A DNA stretch of 64,000 bases from Geosiphon pyriformis (Eukaryota > Glomeromycota > Glomeromycetes > Archaeosporales > Geosiphonaceae): NCBI GenBank assembly GCA_016748015.1, contig JAAOMT010000299.1, positions 285,018-349,017 of the forward strand, given 5' to 3'. Of this stretch, positions 47,044 to 58,420 are shown piece after piece (position 1 is the first letter of the stretch; each line of letters opens with the position of its first letter). Both the position numbers and the translations under genes were made by a program. The notes under the pieces were generated by a model that worked only from the letters and a program-made list of their open reading frames with translations, had not been told where the DNA came from and did not search any database.

Positions 47044-47820
47044 AACCAGGTAAGTTCACGAAGAAACCACCAGTGACGCAGACCAAAGCTAGAATGCTCG
47101 GTTTGCAAGAAGAAACTCTCATCTATGACTGCATGCAGTGCACCGGACAAAGACCCAAGAAACCCCACCCACTACTATTGTAACTGTTGTAACAAAGAAA
47201 AATATGGTTACCCAGAAAGACACGGAAAATGGGACGAGGAACCGTGTCTCGCTTGTGGAGAACCGTTACCAAGAGGGTGCGACTGGAATGACTTACCAGG
47301 CAGAGGAGGAATGTGTGACACAACTTGCCAATACATGATCCTCATCTGTGACTGGGTAAGAAGAAGAACGCCATTCGAAGCAGTATTCAACAGAGTGTTA
47401 AAAAGACTACAGCACTACCCACATGACGAGGACGAGTTGTACAACACCGCACAAGCCAAAATAAGAGGAGGAACTGCCGAAGAAATACGACATTGGAAAG
47501 AGTCAGCCGAAGTAGCCGACAAAGTCGCCAGCTACAACATGTTCGACCCAGTGGACGAATTCCAGGACTACTACCAACAACTATGCCTCACTCGACAAGA
47601 GCAAGAACAATACCTTGCCCAAATCAACACTTACCTCTGCAAAAACTGTCTTATCCTGTGCCAAAATCAGTACTGTGAAGAGTGTCAAGACGAAAGGGAC
47701 TTAGAAAGAAAAATGGAAATTGAGAATCAGCAGTCTCAAAATCAATCAAATCAACAAGACTCACCTGACAGTCCCAAGTCAGAAAAATTTGTAGCCTATA
47801 CTGACCTAGAACAGATGACC
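47044..47820 (+). pseudogene. G2 double cysteine-cluster domain
   Basis: Cluster A: CSVC from 47095, YYCNCC, PCLACGE and CDTTC to about 47328. Cluster B: CKNCLILCQNQYCEEC at 47638-47685, with spacing C-x2-C-x3-C-x4-C-x2-C identical to G1. Between them lies a charged, probably helical segment (RRRTPFEAVFN, DEFQDYYQQLCLTRQEQEQ). The domain sits between protease and dUTPase in the polyprotein. Zinc binding is predicted from Cys pairs. I recognise no family. A nucleic-acid or protein contact role is possible but unsupported. Confidence 0.85.
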
Positions 47821-48290
47821 GACATCCGATACTTCGACAACGGGCACTTAGAAATAATACTCAAAAGAGCCCATCCAACCAACACCAAATTCAATCTACG
47901 TTATCCGGAAGACCAATCCACAACATTACCACCCAGAAGCATCACCAAAATTGACCTAAAAATAGCGGTTGAAATTCCGCCAGGAATAATGGTTCAAATG
48001 GCGTCATGATCAAGCCTCGCGAAAAAAGGAATAAGCATTCAAGGAGGAATAATTGACTCCAGATACACTGGAAATTTAATGGTTTTGCTACAGAACAATT
48101 CAGAAAAGCCTTATACCATTGAATCTAAGGAAAAGATTGTACAAGCAATTTTCCTACCATTGGTAAAAATTGGGAAATTCGTGCCAGTGGAAAATCGTGA
48201 GGAATTGTCACAAACAACGAGAGGAACTTTTGGTTTTGGATTGACAGAAAAAGAAATTGAAGCGAATTTCACTGAAACAATAGAGGAAAA
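47821..48290 (+). pseudogene. G2 dUTPase-like domain
   Basis: Motif 1 is TNTKFNLRY (Asn where G1 has Asp). Motif 2 is interrupted by TGA at 48007 where G1 has the Arg of SRSSLA (CGA to TGA). Motif 3 is IIDSRYTGN, with Asp, Tyr and Gly. Motif 4 is EKIVQAIF, and motif 5 is RGTFGFGLT, less complete than in G1. The fold is recognisable, but this copy lost motif 2 continuity and probably motif 1. Confidence 0.87.
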
Positions 48291-50081
48291 AGGCGAAGTA
48301 ATTAAAAATGAGTGGTCCATCACACTCCTACCATATGAAAAATCAGAAATAAGAATAAAAAGGACAATTAAAGAAAAAGACCTAATATTTGAGCCCTACC
48401 CAGAAACTTGCCAACAGTTTCTCATAGGACTTACTAACCTTTTTATTCCAGCTGATAAAGCTCAATGGATAAAAATTCCTATCGCAAACACCACAGAAGA
48501 ACCCGTCTACATTCCGGAAGATACCATCATTGAATACCTCGGAACGGAGCTAGAAAATGCGTCAACACCACAAGAAATTCTAAATTTCCCAGAAATCGCC
48601 CTCTACTGTGAACTCACTTCAATAAATTGGCAACAACCAGTAGAATGCTATCAATTTACGCCAGAAGAATTGGCCAAATTAAACATTGGAACAATGGATC
48701 TTGACCAACAGCGACAATTAAAAGCATTAATTTTAAAATACTCTAATATATTTTCAAGAAATGGCAAATTTGGAAGAACCAACTTGGTTCAACACCAAAT
48801 CCCCACTGGAGACGCCAGATCTGAAAAACAACGCGCTTACCGTGTCCCACCAATGGAGCATAATTTTATCAGAGAAGAAGTCCAAAGCATGTTGGAAAAA
48901 GGAATAATACAACCATCAATGAGCCCATGGTCCTCACCAGTTGTTTTAGTAAGGAAAAAGAATAGAAAAATTAGATTTTGCATCAACTATTGCAAATTAA
49001 ACAGCAAAACAACCAAGACTCATATCCAATACCATTAATTGATGAAATCTTCGATGTTTTTGGAGGAGCAAAATGGTTTTCTACACTGGACTTGACCAGT
49101 GAGTACTGGCAAGTGGAAATGGACCCAAAGGACAGGCATAAAACAGCATTCACAACACAAAATGGCAATTATGAGTTCAATGTAATGCCATTTGGATTAA
49201 CAAACGCTCCTGCGACATTCCAAAAACTAATGGACATAATTTACTCTGGAATCCTGTGGCAATCCGTTGTTGTCTACTTGGATGATACAAATGTTTTCTC
49301 GTCAAAATTCACGGATCATCTCCAACATTTACAACAAGTTTTTGAGAGATTGAGACATGCTGGACTTAAACTAAATCTAGAAAAATGTTTCTTTGGGAAA
49401 AATAAGCTAGCATTTTTAGAACACGTAGTTGGAAAAGATGGAATAAAACCAGATCCATCAAAAATAGACAAAGTGAAAAATTTTCCAGTACCTCGAAACG
49501 TTTCAGAAGTTAGAAGCTTTTTAAGACTTGCATCTTATTATCGCTGCTTTGTAGAAAACTTTTCAAACATCACCAAACCCCTTAATTACCTACTATCTAA
49601 AAATATGAAGTTTGAATGGACTGAAGCACAACAAAAAGCTTTTGAGTACCTTAGACAAAAGCTCATTGAATCACCAATAATAATCTATCCGAATTTCAAC
49701 AAGAAATTCATTTTGGCCACAGATGCCTCTGGAACTGGACTTGGAGCCATTCTGTCACAAAAAGATGATAATGGAAGAGAATGTGTAATCGCTTATGCCA
49801 ACAGAAGTCTCAGTATGGCAGAACAAAACTACGCAGCACATGAACTTGAATGCTTAGTAGTAGTCTGGAGTTGTGTTCACTTTGACACATATTTACGGTA
49901 CCAACCCTTTGAGATTACGACAGATCATAGAGGTCTGGTCTGGTTAAATAACAAGAAAGTGCTAAAAGAAAAATACGCCAGATGGTCACAAACGTTAGCA
50001 CCATACGATTATATTATCAAATACAAAGAAGATACCAAAAATGCTAATGCCGACTGTTTGTCAAGAATGAGACACACATAA
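48291..50081 (+). pseudogene. G2 linker, reverse transcriptase and RNase H
   Basis: The linker IKIPIANTTEEPVYIPEDT precedes RT. RT motifs are SPWSSPVVLVRKKN and FCINYCKLN; one base is missing near 49005, and the frame resumes at DSYPIPLID. The active site YLDD is at 49275-49286. RNase H shows LATDASGTGLG, AAHELECLVV, TTDHRGLVW and NADCLSRMR. It ends at 50081 with TAA; a second single-base loss lies between 50082 and 50110. Confidence 0.95.
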
Positions 50082-51340
50082 AAATTACCAACCCACCCGC
50101 CACAACAACAATGAACAACCACCTTTACAAAAACCTCAGCCAATACTTGGAAACACTACAAATAGACGAAGAAATGCCAGTAAAAAAGCTAATTAAGCTC
50201 CAAAAATTAGCAAAACACTATTTCATCCAAAATCACATACTTTATTACCGGAATCGACAAAATCCAGATAATCCATTAAGAGTTATAACCACGGATGAAA
50301 AAGAAACTATCTTATTTAACATGCACTCAGATATTCATTTAGGCCACTTTAGAAAAACAGCAACCATCCAATGTGCAACTAGCCGTTACTATTGGCCAAA
50401 AATGAGTTCAGACATAATCCAATACATAAGAAATTGTGACCCATGCCAACGAAGAGGAGGAGCAAAAACAATGGAATTATTAAGACCAATAAAAGTTGGA
50501 CAGCCATTTGACAAAATCGAAATTGATTTAGTTGGACCCTTACCAATAACAACAAGAAACAACTGTTATATTGCAGTAGCCATGGACTATCTCACCAAAT
50601 GGCCAGAAGCTAGAGCTATTAAAACAACTGATGCTATTTCCGTAGCTCAATTCGTACATAAAGACTTAATTTGCCGACATGGATGTCCACAAGAATTGCT
50701 ATCAGATCAAGGCACACACTTCATAAACAGCATCTTAAAAGAACTTAGCCAAAAATTTGGAATCAAGCGACCACTGTCATTACCATACCACCCTCAAACA
50801 AATGGATTAGTTGAAAGATTTAATCACACATTATGTGAATCACTGGCGAAAATTAGTAACGAACATGAAAAAGAATGGGATTTGTTTATACCAGCAGTAC
50901 TACTAGCATATAGAACAGTAAAACAAGATACTACACAATTCACACCGTTTGAACTAGTTTATGGAAGAAAAGCCACATTACCTGTTGAACTTACTATCCC
51001 AACTTATCCAAGTGACACTATTACGGAAGCAACATTCCAGGAAACACTACTTAGAAGAACATACAAATTAATGGGAACTTTAGAAAACAAAAGAAGAAAA
51101 GCAGCACAAAATATTGAACAATCACAAGAACAACAAAAAGTGAGACATGATAACCAGTTACCAGATAATATAATTAGCTACAAAATTGGAGATAAAGTAT
51201 TGTTGCATCGTACAAAAATGGAAAAACAGTGGAGTGGAAAATTTGATCACAAGTGGGATGGACCATTTTATATTCACGAAATACTTGGAAATGGAGCATA
51301 CAAGCTAAGAACTAGATGATAAAATATTAAGAAAAGCAGC
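50082..51340 (+). pseudogene. G2 integrase
   Basis: The HHCC region HSDIHLGH...CDPCQRR lies at about 50322-50450. The DDE triad is intact: IEIDLVGP, LLSDQGTHF and NGLVERFNHTL. The GPF module WDGPFYIHEILGNGAYKL lies at about 51255-51310. One extra A near 51313 shifts the frame, so the open stretch ends at LRTR (51319), whereas the ancestral frame continues as LDDKILRKAAHG. There is no chromodomain. Confidence 0.95.
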
Positions 51341-52244
51341 ACATGGTAACCGGCTGAAATTCTATTACAGTAAACCAGTAATAACAACAAAAACACCCAG
51401 AATTGGAACACAATTACCTTTAATTCTACCAGAACAAATTCCACGAGATTTAGAACCAATAGTTTTAATTGAACATTATTCGAAAAGATAATTAATCTTA
51501 GATCACAGCAAAAATGATTTAACAACCATAAAAACGCATGCAAAAGATTCCAAAATAACAGTCAAAATTAAAACAATGATACTTATTCCAGAAAACATCA
51601 ACAATATAACTCAACAATTAGTTGAAAGCTTACAACAATTAAAATCCGATCTAGAAATCACAGTTAATAGCTCCAAAATAACATACATAAAAAGAACAAT
51701 AGAAAATCCAAAAACAAGAAAAGAACATAATTTCAAACCATATAATATTGCCAAATATAACAACAAATTTATTAGCAAAGTTATTGAAAAATTAGAGATA
51801 GCATTGGGCAATACATTAATAATGGAAGAAATAGAAATAAGTGAATTAACACCAGACACATTTAGCAACTTGAAAACGAAATTTCCAATTAATTACTGTT
51901 ATTATCAACTAGAAAAGCACTTGAACATACAAACATTATACTCAAAAGACTCAACTAGAGTGTTTGACAAAACAACTATCCAACTATTAGAACCTTTCAT
52001 TGGAAAAACCAACACTACATTCCATTCAAAAACAGTTTACAGAATTTTCAAAGCATTTGAAAACTGTCACAAATTATTGTTGGACCCAACCATGAACATA
52101 ATAACAACCAACAGTATTGGACGACTTACCAACTCGCAATTTCAAGAATTACAACAACAGATTAATAACACAGTATTGAACCACTATAGTAATTTAGAAT
52201 TTAATGAAGAAATTAACTTCGATTTCGATGGATCTCAATCTTGA
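51341..52244 (+). pseudogene. G2 C-terminal unknown region after integrase
   Basis: Downstream of the frame change, IPRDLEPIVLIEHY matches G1. After TAA near 51490 the frame is open from 51576 to 52244 (222 codons), ending FDFDGSQS. It is rich in Asn, Thr, Ile and Gln and probably alpha-helical, with no signal peptide or membrane span. Conserved stretches with G1 include NYCYYQLEKHLNIQTLY, TNSIGRLTNSQFQELQ and FDG. It may have been part of the polyprotein or a separate product. Function unknown. Confidence 0.82.
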
Positions 52245-52257
52245 AAGGAGGGGATAA
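52243..52257 (+). other. G2 polypurine tract
   Basis: GAAAGGAGGGGATAA stands directly before the 3' LTR and overlaps the end of the polyprotein stop codon. Confidence 0.8.
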
Positions 52258-53125
52258 TGTTACAGTTTAAGAATTTAGCAAAAAGAATCATAAAAATAAT
52301 ACAAACTATTCAATCATAATATAGCACAGTAATAATCTTAGAAAGGTAATGATTAACATAGTAGCAAACACCATCTCGCGATAGTGGCAAGCACCAGTTC
52401 ACAATAGCAGCCAACACCAACTGGTGATAGCAGCAAACACCAGATTAAAATATCAAAAAGAAAGTATTTTCTCATAGAACTACAAACATGTATATATACA
52501 GTAGTTTTAATATTGGGAAATAATCAATCAAGTAATAAAAATCATAACTTATCAAGCAACAGATCCAATTTTATCCGACAAACTCCACTTTAAATCATAC
52601 TTTCAAATTAAATATCCCAAGAAACCTTTAAAAATCAAAAAGAAATGAAAAAAAAATATTTAAAACGGAACTATTACAACCCAAAGTATTAAGAAACTTA
52701 CTTGTATTATTTATTGAATGAAACTATCATTCATCAACTGAATCCCTTGGAAGAATAATCCTTGATCAAGATTATTTATGTTGTTACTAATTGATAAAAG
52801 CTTTATTGTGAAAATTAGAAAAGCACTAAAGACCATTAACATTCTGTGTTTCTAGATTAGAGAAACACATCAGGCAATTGCAAGGATAGCCTCAGAGAAG
52901 ACCCCAAACAGTGGGTAGATTTCAGTTCAGCCTCTGAGAAGGAGTACATAAATACACACAACAATCAAGAATTAAAGAATAACTTACATCACAACAGTAA
53001 AAAGAAAGCCTTCAGTATAACAGTGATATTATCACACAAATAGAATTAAGGAACTCATGAAAGACTGATTGCAATTAAAGCGGGATATCAGCAATTAAAT
53101 ATAACAAAAAAACCATCCCATAACA
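52258..53125 (+). repeat. 3' LTR of G2
   Basis: A complete 868-bp LTR from TGTTACAG to CATAACA, with the 23-bp array at 52361-52452 and TATA at 52491-52498. Over the 461 bases that can be compared with the 5' LTR there are 15 differences, all transitions, and no indel. Confidence 0.95.
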
Positions 53126-54340
53126 ATGGTCAAAATATTAAAGTTATATAGTAGACTGATTTTCAATAAAATAAATTGGAATTGTTGCAATTTTTTTTTA
53201 GTTCAGATTTTCCAAATTTGATTTCATATTTATCATTTTTGCTAAACAAAAGAATATTAATTGCATAATATTCTAAACACTATTGGTTATTACAGAACAT
53301 AGTTATTTTTCATATAATTGAATATTTATTTGCTTTAATTATTAAATTTAAGCTTCTTTGGTTAAATAAGCATAACTTGTAATTTAATAATAGATTTCTA
53401 TTTTATCTTTATAATCAAATTCAGCTAATTTTATTGTATACTTGATGTATTTTGCTTCTTTTATTTAATGTACATCTTTTTAGATTCCTTTATTAATTAA
53501 AATTATGGTTAGTTTGTAGATTATCTTTAATATTATATGGATAATAGTAGAGTTTATTAAAGACACTGTTATATGTTGCATTAAAAAAAGTTTTTTTTTT
53601 TACTTTTTTTGCAATTAAAAGTGCATATTAACAGATTTGATCACAAATTTCTCCTCTTATTACAACATCAATCCAGTTGTATTCTTTTGGTAGTATTTTT
53701 TTACATATAAAACAAGAAATATTGTTCTATTTTTCATTTTATTTGAAGTATTCAAATTGTTTTTTATGGCATGTTTTGCAAAAATAGCAAATGTGTGTTT
53801 CATATTCTTTTTTTAAAAATATGTATGTTCTTATTAACAAAAGCTTCTTGTTGTAGTTTTTATATTTAAGTAAAATATAAGGTGATTATTTTTGTGGTTT
53901 TGGTGTAAAATACTTAACAATATTCTATCTTTTGGTTTTTTTAAAAAATTTTTGCATTGTTTTTTCAGCCAATTAGATATTGATCCAAGAGCCATGTATG
54001 TTTTGATAATTGGCATATTTTTCTTTTCTTTAAATTCAAACACCAAAATTTTTTTGAATTGTTTATTAAATATATCATATATAATAAGTACTCAGGTATA
54101 TTGTTCTTGGTATAATATTTTTAATTGTTGTGTTTTTTAGTCTAAGTTTGTATTGGCTTTAAGGAACCAATTGTTTTTGACAAGAACTTGATATTAAAAT
54201 ATATCTATAACAAAAACTTTAATTGAAATGATAATTCTATTAATTGTAAAAAAAAAATTGTTAATTTTTTTTATTAAAGTTTTCTTTATACTATTAGTTA
54301 TAACAATGACTGTTTGGGCTGATTTGTTAATGTTTCACTT
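53126..54340 (-). pseudogene. G4 cysteine-cluster region relic
   Basis: This is the continuation of G4 right of G2. On the minus strand CYFCKTCHKKQFEYF, ISCFICKKILPKEYNW and EICDQIC (about 53810-53620) align with YYCNCCNKEKYGYP, EPCLACGEPLPRGCDW and GMCDTTC of G2. The cysteine clusters survive in a copy whose other motifs are badly decayed. Cluster B and the acidic linker lie toward 53130-53560 in poorer condition. No other gene is seen. Confidence 0.75.
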
Positions 54341-54600
54341 CAGCTGTTACATTAACTAATAAGTAATAATACTTCTAACAGATCTACTGTCTAAGATTAA
54401 TTGAATTGGTTTTTCTTTAATTTTGGCTTTTATATATATTGCTATAATTACTTTTTGTTTATTGACTGTTATATTACTAAATAGAGATAGTAATTTATTG
54501 GCTTTGAATTCAAATAGGAATATATTTGAAAGATTGATATTTTGAGTAATTTTGGCTGACAAAATTGTATTATTAAAAAAAGTTTTGTCTTAATACTACA
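54341..54600 (-). pseudogene. G4 protease relic
   Basis: The minus strand reads IYIKAKIKEKPIQLILDSRSVRSIIT, aligned with MYMEATVNNTPIKLILDSGSTGSIIT of G2. The active-site Gly is Arg (GGA to AGA) and a second Gly is also lost, so it would be inactive even without its stops. Confidence 0.82.
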
Positions 54601-55788
54601 GCTTTATTTTTAAAAAGTGTAGTTTGTTAAAAATCTGATTCTTTTAACATTGTAAAATAATTGGATTGAATATAGTAATGTATAGATTTTTGTTGAGCTA
54701 GATTTTAGAGAACTAATTAGTTGTTGAAATTGAATTAATTATTGTTAAAAAACTGATTTTGTGGTGTGAATTGGTTTTGTTAGATCAATTTTCAAGCAGG
54801 TATTTAATATTGCTAAGCAAGTAGTTGTTAATACTATTGTTAAATAAATTGTGAAGCAAATTAATAGTAATTATTCTGATATTGAGATCTTAATAAATAA
54901 TAAGCTGGTGGTAGAAATTGGTAATAAAATTGTTAGATTGAAAATAATGTTGATTATTTCTTTGTTGTTGGTCTTATTATATTTATTAGCAATTTTATTT
55001 TTAGTATCTAGAAATTTCACAATAATAATAGCTTTAAGATTGGTTGTTTGGTAATAATGTGTAGTTGTTTTAATTGTATCATTAAGATAATTAATATTTT
55101 TGTTATTGCTGCTGTTGTTAATTGGTAAAGTAATTTTCAACTTTTTTGGTCAATTGATCAATTTTTTTTTTAGCTGCTAAACTAGTTTTTCTAATTGCAA
55201 GATTCACAAATTTAGTGTGATTAATTTCTTTTATTGTCATTTTATAGGTCTTAGTATGTTGAATAACAGTAGCTAGATTTGCTAAGGCATGTAATCAAAC
55301 TTTTTTAATGAGTTTGTTTTTTAATTTTGCAATAAACTGATCCAAAATCTGGACATTGAAATAGTAGTTATTGGTTTCTAATTGTTAAATTCATTGAAGA
55401 AGTTTGTTGAACCTTTTAAGATAAGTCATAATGGTTTTAGATACTTCTTATTTAATGTTATAAAAACAATTTTGGAAAATAATAGAGGTATTATCAATAA
55501 ATTGTTTCAAAAAAACATTTTTAAATACTTGTTAGTTTTTGAAAAGTTTGGCCAAGTTTTCAAATTATTCTTCTGCTGTTTTTTAGAAAAAATATGAAAT
55601 TGCTTTTAATATTTTTGCTATATTTTTTCTATTTGCATTTTCTGTTTTTTGGACTTTTTTAAGCAACTCTTGTAAATTAGTATTAGTATCTTCTTCAATA
55701 AATTTGGTAATTTTTGTGATATAGATAGTTGTTATGTTTTTTGTATTCTTGTTTTCAGTAGTTTTTTTCTCTATGAATTTAGAAACAT
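54601..55788 (-). pseudogene. G4 gag relic
   Basis: Near 55583-55740 the minus strand reads IYITKITKFIEEDTNTNLQELLKKVQK and NRKNIAKILKAISYFF, aligned with the capsid region of G2 (YIARLTDFSGEEEEMDVHTWL, RAIQTLSFFLKG). The nucleocapsid end lies toward 54700. It is cut at 55788 by the LTR of G6; gag codons beyond 55788 in that open stretch are LTR sequence, not gag. Confidence 0.75.
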
Positions 55789-56679
55789 TGTTACTTATAG
55801 AAAAAAATACAAGAAAAAAAGTAGGAAAAACAGATAAAAAAAATAAACTAATAGAAGAATAGTACTTAGTGAGTAAACACAATATTAGAAAAATATGACA
55901 TATTGCTTAACAATATATATATTGTTAGTGAATTATGGCATACTGTTTAACAATGAGCATATTGTTAAAAAATCATAACATATTGCTTAGCAATAAGCAT
56001 ATTGTCAGAAAAAATAGAACATATTTTTTAAGAAAATATGAGATCTCATATAACAAAGTATTAAAAACAAAAATGACAGAATTAATCGAAAGAATCTATT
56101 ACAATCTATTAATTATTCAATACCTTTTCTTTTAAAAAATAGTTTTCTACAACTTGAAGTAGAATCAAATTACATATTAATAAAATATCAATTTATTATT
56201 TGAATCTATATTACTGTTACTTGATTAAGAAATATTAATCAATTTCATACTATTAATACTCCATGTTAATAGAATCTAAGACTTAATCATATTGAACTAA
56301 TAGCTCTTGATTATGGCTATTGACAAAATACTAATTTCTTAATTTTTTTTATTTTTTTTATTTTTTTTGTTTTGTTTCTTTGTTGTTTATTAATTAATTA
56401 AAAAAATTAAATGCTGAGTATTTGATATCAAGAATAGTTTGGTAAAAAATCTAGAAATAAAAGTAGAAATTTAAGAATAGCTTACCAGAAGAGCATAACT
56501 ACCAAAATAAACTGTCTATTATGTTAAAAAAAATTCACAAAAAAACTATTAATTGAATCTTTGTTTATTATACAAAGAATTCAACCAAAACTTTTAAAAA
56601 TTACCAATATTATCAACTATTGAGCACCAAGTTATGGGTTCGTTATTTGTTTTAACACTCCAAATAATTATTTGTAACA
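55789..56679 (+). repeat. 5' LTR of G6 (family 1 variant)
   Basis: TGTTACTTATAG to TTGTAACA, 891 bp, preceded by ACAT (55785-55788), the left copy of its target duplication; the right copy is outside the window. R and U5 resemble family 1, but the U3 array is different (55859-56018). Confidence 0.82.
55859..56018 (+). repeat. 40-bp array of hairpin units in the G6 LTR
   Basis: Three clear 40-base units (55899-55938, 55939-55978, 55979-56018) follow a weaker one (55859-55898). Each has the form CATATTGCTTAGCAATAAGC followed by ATATTGT, which can fold back on itself. The same array, reversed, lies at about 57548-57705 in the G7 LTR. Confidence 0.8.
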
Positions 56680-56871
56680 TTTAATGTTTTTTGTAAAGTA
56701 TAATCCAACAAAGAATTAGTACCAACATTAATTATTCAGAAAAGTAACAAACCAAAAAATCATAGAAAAAAATCAGTTAAAATTTGCAAAATTCATATTT
56801 CAATACTACCAAATTTATCTTGGATTGATAAATATTTATTGGTCAGCAGAATTAACTTTCAATTACTATGT
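56680..56871 (+). pseudogene. G6 gag N-terminus, cut by G7
   Basis: After a decayed primer-binding site, the gag start position reads GTA (56744). FQYYQIYLGLINIYWSAELTFNYYV aligns with FQYYCQYLGLNHNHMFAKSAFNFYV of G1. The sequence then stops at the G7 LTR. The rest should lie beyond G7, outside the window. Confidence 0.8.
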
Positions 56872-57745
56872 TGTTACAAATAATTATTTAGGATATTAGT
56901 ACAAATAACAAACTTATAACTTGGTGCTCAATAATTGGTAATTTTGGTAATTTCTGAAGATTTTGGAGTCTGAAAATTTTGGTTAAGTCTTTTGTATAAT
57001 AGACAAAGATTCAATTGATGGTTTTTTTTATGAATTTTTTTCTTCAGCATAATGGCCAGTTTAATTTGGCAGTTATGTCTTTTTAATAAACTATTTTTAA
57101 ATTTTTACCCTTATTTCTGGGTTTTTTACCAAACTATTTTTAACATTAATTATTTAGTGCTTAATTTTTTTAATCAATTAATAAACAACAAAGAAATAAA
57201 ACAAAAAAAAATAAAAAAAATAAAAAAAAAAGAAAATAAAAAATTAGTATTCTGTCAATAGCCATAATCAAGAATTATTGGTCTAATATGGTTAAATATT
57301 GGATTCTATCAATATAGAGTGTTAATAAAGTGAAAGTAATTAATATTTTTTAATTAAGTGATAATAATATGAATTTAGATGATAATTAATATTTTATTAA
57401 TATGTAATTTGATTTTGCTTTTAGTTGTAGAAAACTATTTTTTGAAGGGAAAAATATTAGATAATTAATTAATTATTGGTATTAATTCTGTCTTTTCTGT
57501 TTCTAATACTCTTACTATATATATCTAATTTTTTGTTATATGAGATTTCACATTTTCTTAAGCAATATGTTTTATTTTCTCTGACAATATGTTTATTGCT
57601 AAGCAATATACTATAATTTTCTGACAATATGTTTATTGCTGAGCAGTGTGTTATAATTCACTAACAATATATTATAATTTTCTGACATTGTGCTTATTCA
57701 TTAAGTACTATTCTCCTATTGATTTATTTTTCTATTTGTTTTTTT
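56872..57745 (-). repeat. 3' LTR of G7
   Basis: Plus strand TGTTACAAATAATT at the left. It carries the reversed hairpin array at about 57548-57705. The right end is decayed and placed by alignment to the polypurine tract of G1 (TTAATATTAAACTC on the plus strand is the end of the polyprotein). Confidence 0.78.
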
Positions 57746-58420
57746 TATTTTTCTTTTTTTAATATTAAACTCTGTCAAAATTTTCATTTTAAATTAAGTC
57801 TATTACTTTTTTTTAACATTGTTTGTTCAATTTTGTTCCTTATTTTTTTACTTTAAGAGTTGTTTATTCTTTTTTATTGATTAATAATTATTGTTTCTAT
57901 TTTTAATATAGTAGTATTTCTAAATAATTTTGAAATATAGTGTATAGTTAGTAGATTGTTTTAATATATAGTCTAAAATTTGTCTTTTTTTTAATAAAAT
58001 TTTTAATTTGTTGTACTATTTTTTGATTAAATATTTTTCTGGATTTATCAATATATAATTTCTAAATATTCAGCTTTTGTCTCAACTAATAATAATAATA
58101 TAATATTGGAAGTTGTTTTATCTATAGTTTTTAGTTTTTTTTAGTTAGCTTTTCTGTTGAAACTATTAGTGGTATTTTTCTAATAGTGTTCTTTACTTTT
58201 TCAATGACTTTATTTAACTAGTGATTTGTTTAGTTCTGTGGTTACTAATATGAGATGCTTCTTGTTTTTCTTTCTCTTTTAGTGTTTTAATAGTAAATTG
58301 TTTGATAATTGATAACAATTTTCATGTTTAATTGTTGTTAATTTATGGTCTGGAATAATTTTTAAGCCATTGTATAAATGTAATCTGGGATTTTTATCTT
58401 TTTTTGTTGTTTTTGTCACA
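57746..58420 (-). pseudogene. G7 C-terminal unknown region
   Basis: On the minus strand YIDKSRKIFNQKIVQQIKNF near 58000-58060 aligns with YMDKTK*LFDKKILQQLEHF of G1, so the region after integrase is also present in this element. It contains many stops. Confidence 0.75.

Larger units (their letters stand above)
43454..53125 (+). mobile_element. G2: near-complete Ty3/gypsy element, family 2 (youngest)
   Basis: A 9.67-kb element flanked by perfect ATGG duplications (43450-43453 and 53126-53129), with LTRs of about 868 bp, a primer-binding site, one gag-pol frame and a polypurine tract. It carries six in-frame stops (near 46087, 46219, 47041, 47080, 48007, 51490) and three single-base frame changes (near 49005, 50082-50110, 51313). 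The LTRs differ at 15 of 461 comparable positions, all transitions. It is the least decayed element here and inserted into G4. Confidence 0.96.

Noticed and set aside
51576-52244. Envelope gene of an endogenous retrovirus
   Set aside because: No signal peptide, membrane span or Cys pattern; it was in frame with integrase before local mutations.
54871-55140. Independent Asn/Ile/Thr-rich gene
   Set aside because: It lies between the G4 protease and capsid regions, in the right place for the low-complexity end of gag, and its composition follows from A+T drift.
55583-55882. Single 100-codon protein on the minus strand with a hydrophobic N-terminus
   Set aside because: It is a chance fusion: the first third is G6 LTR sequence and the rest is G4 gag. 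The hydrophobic part is not a signal peptide.
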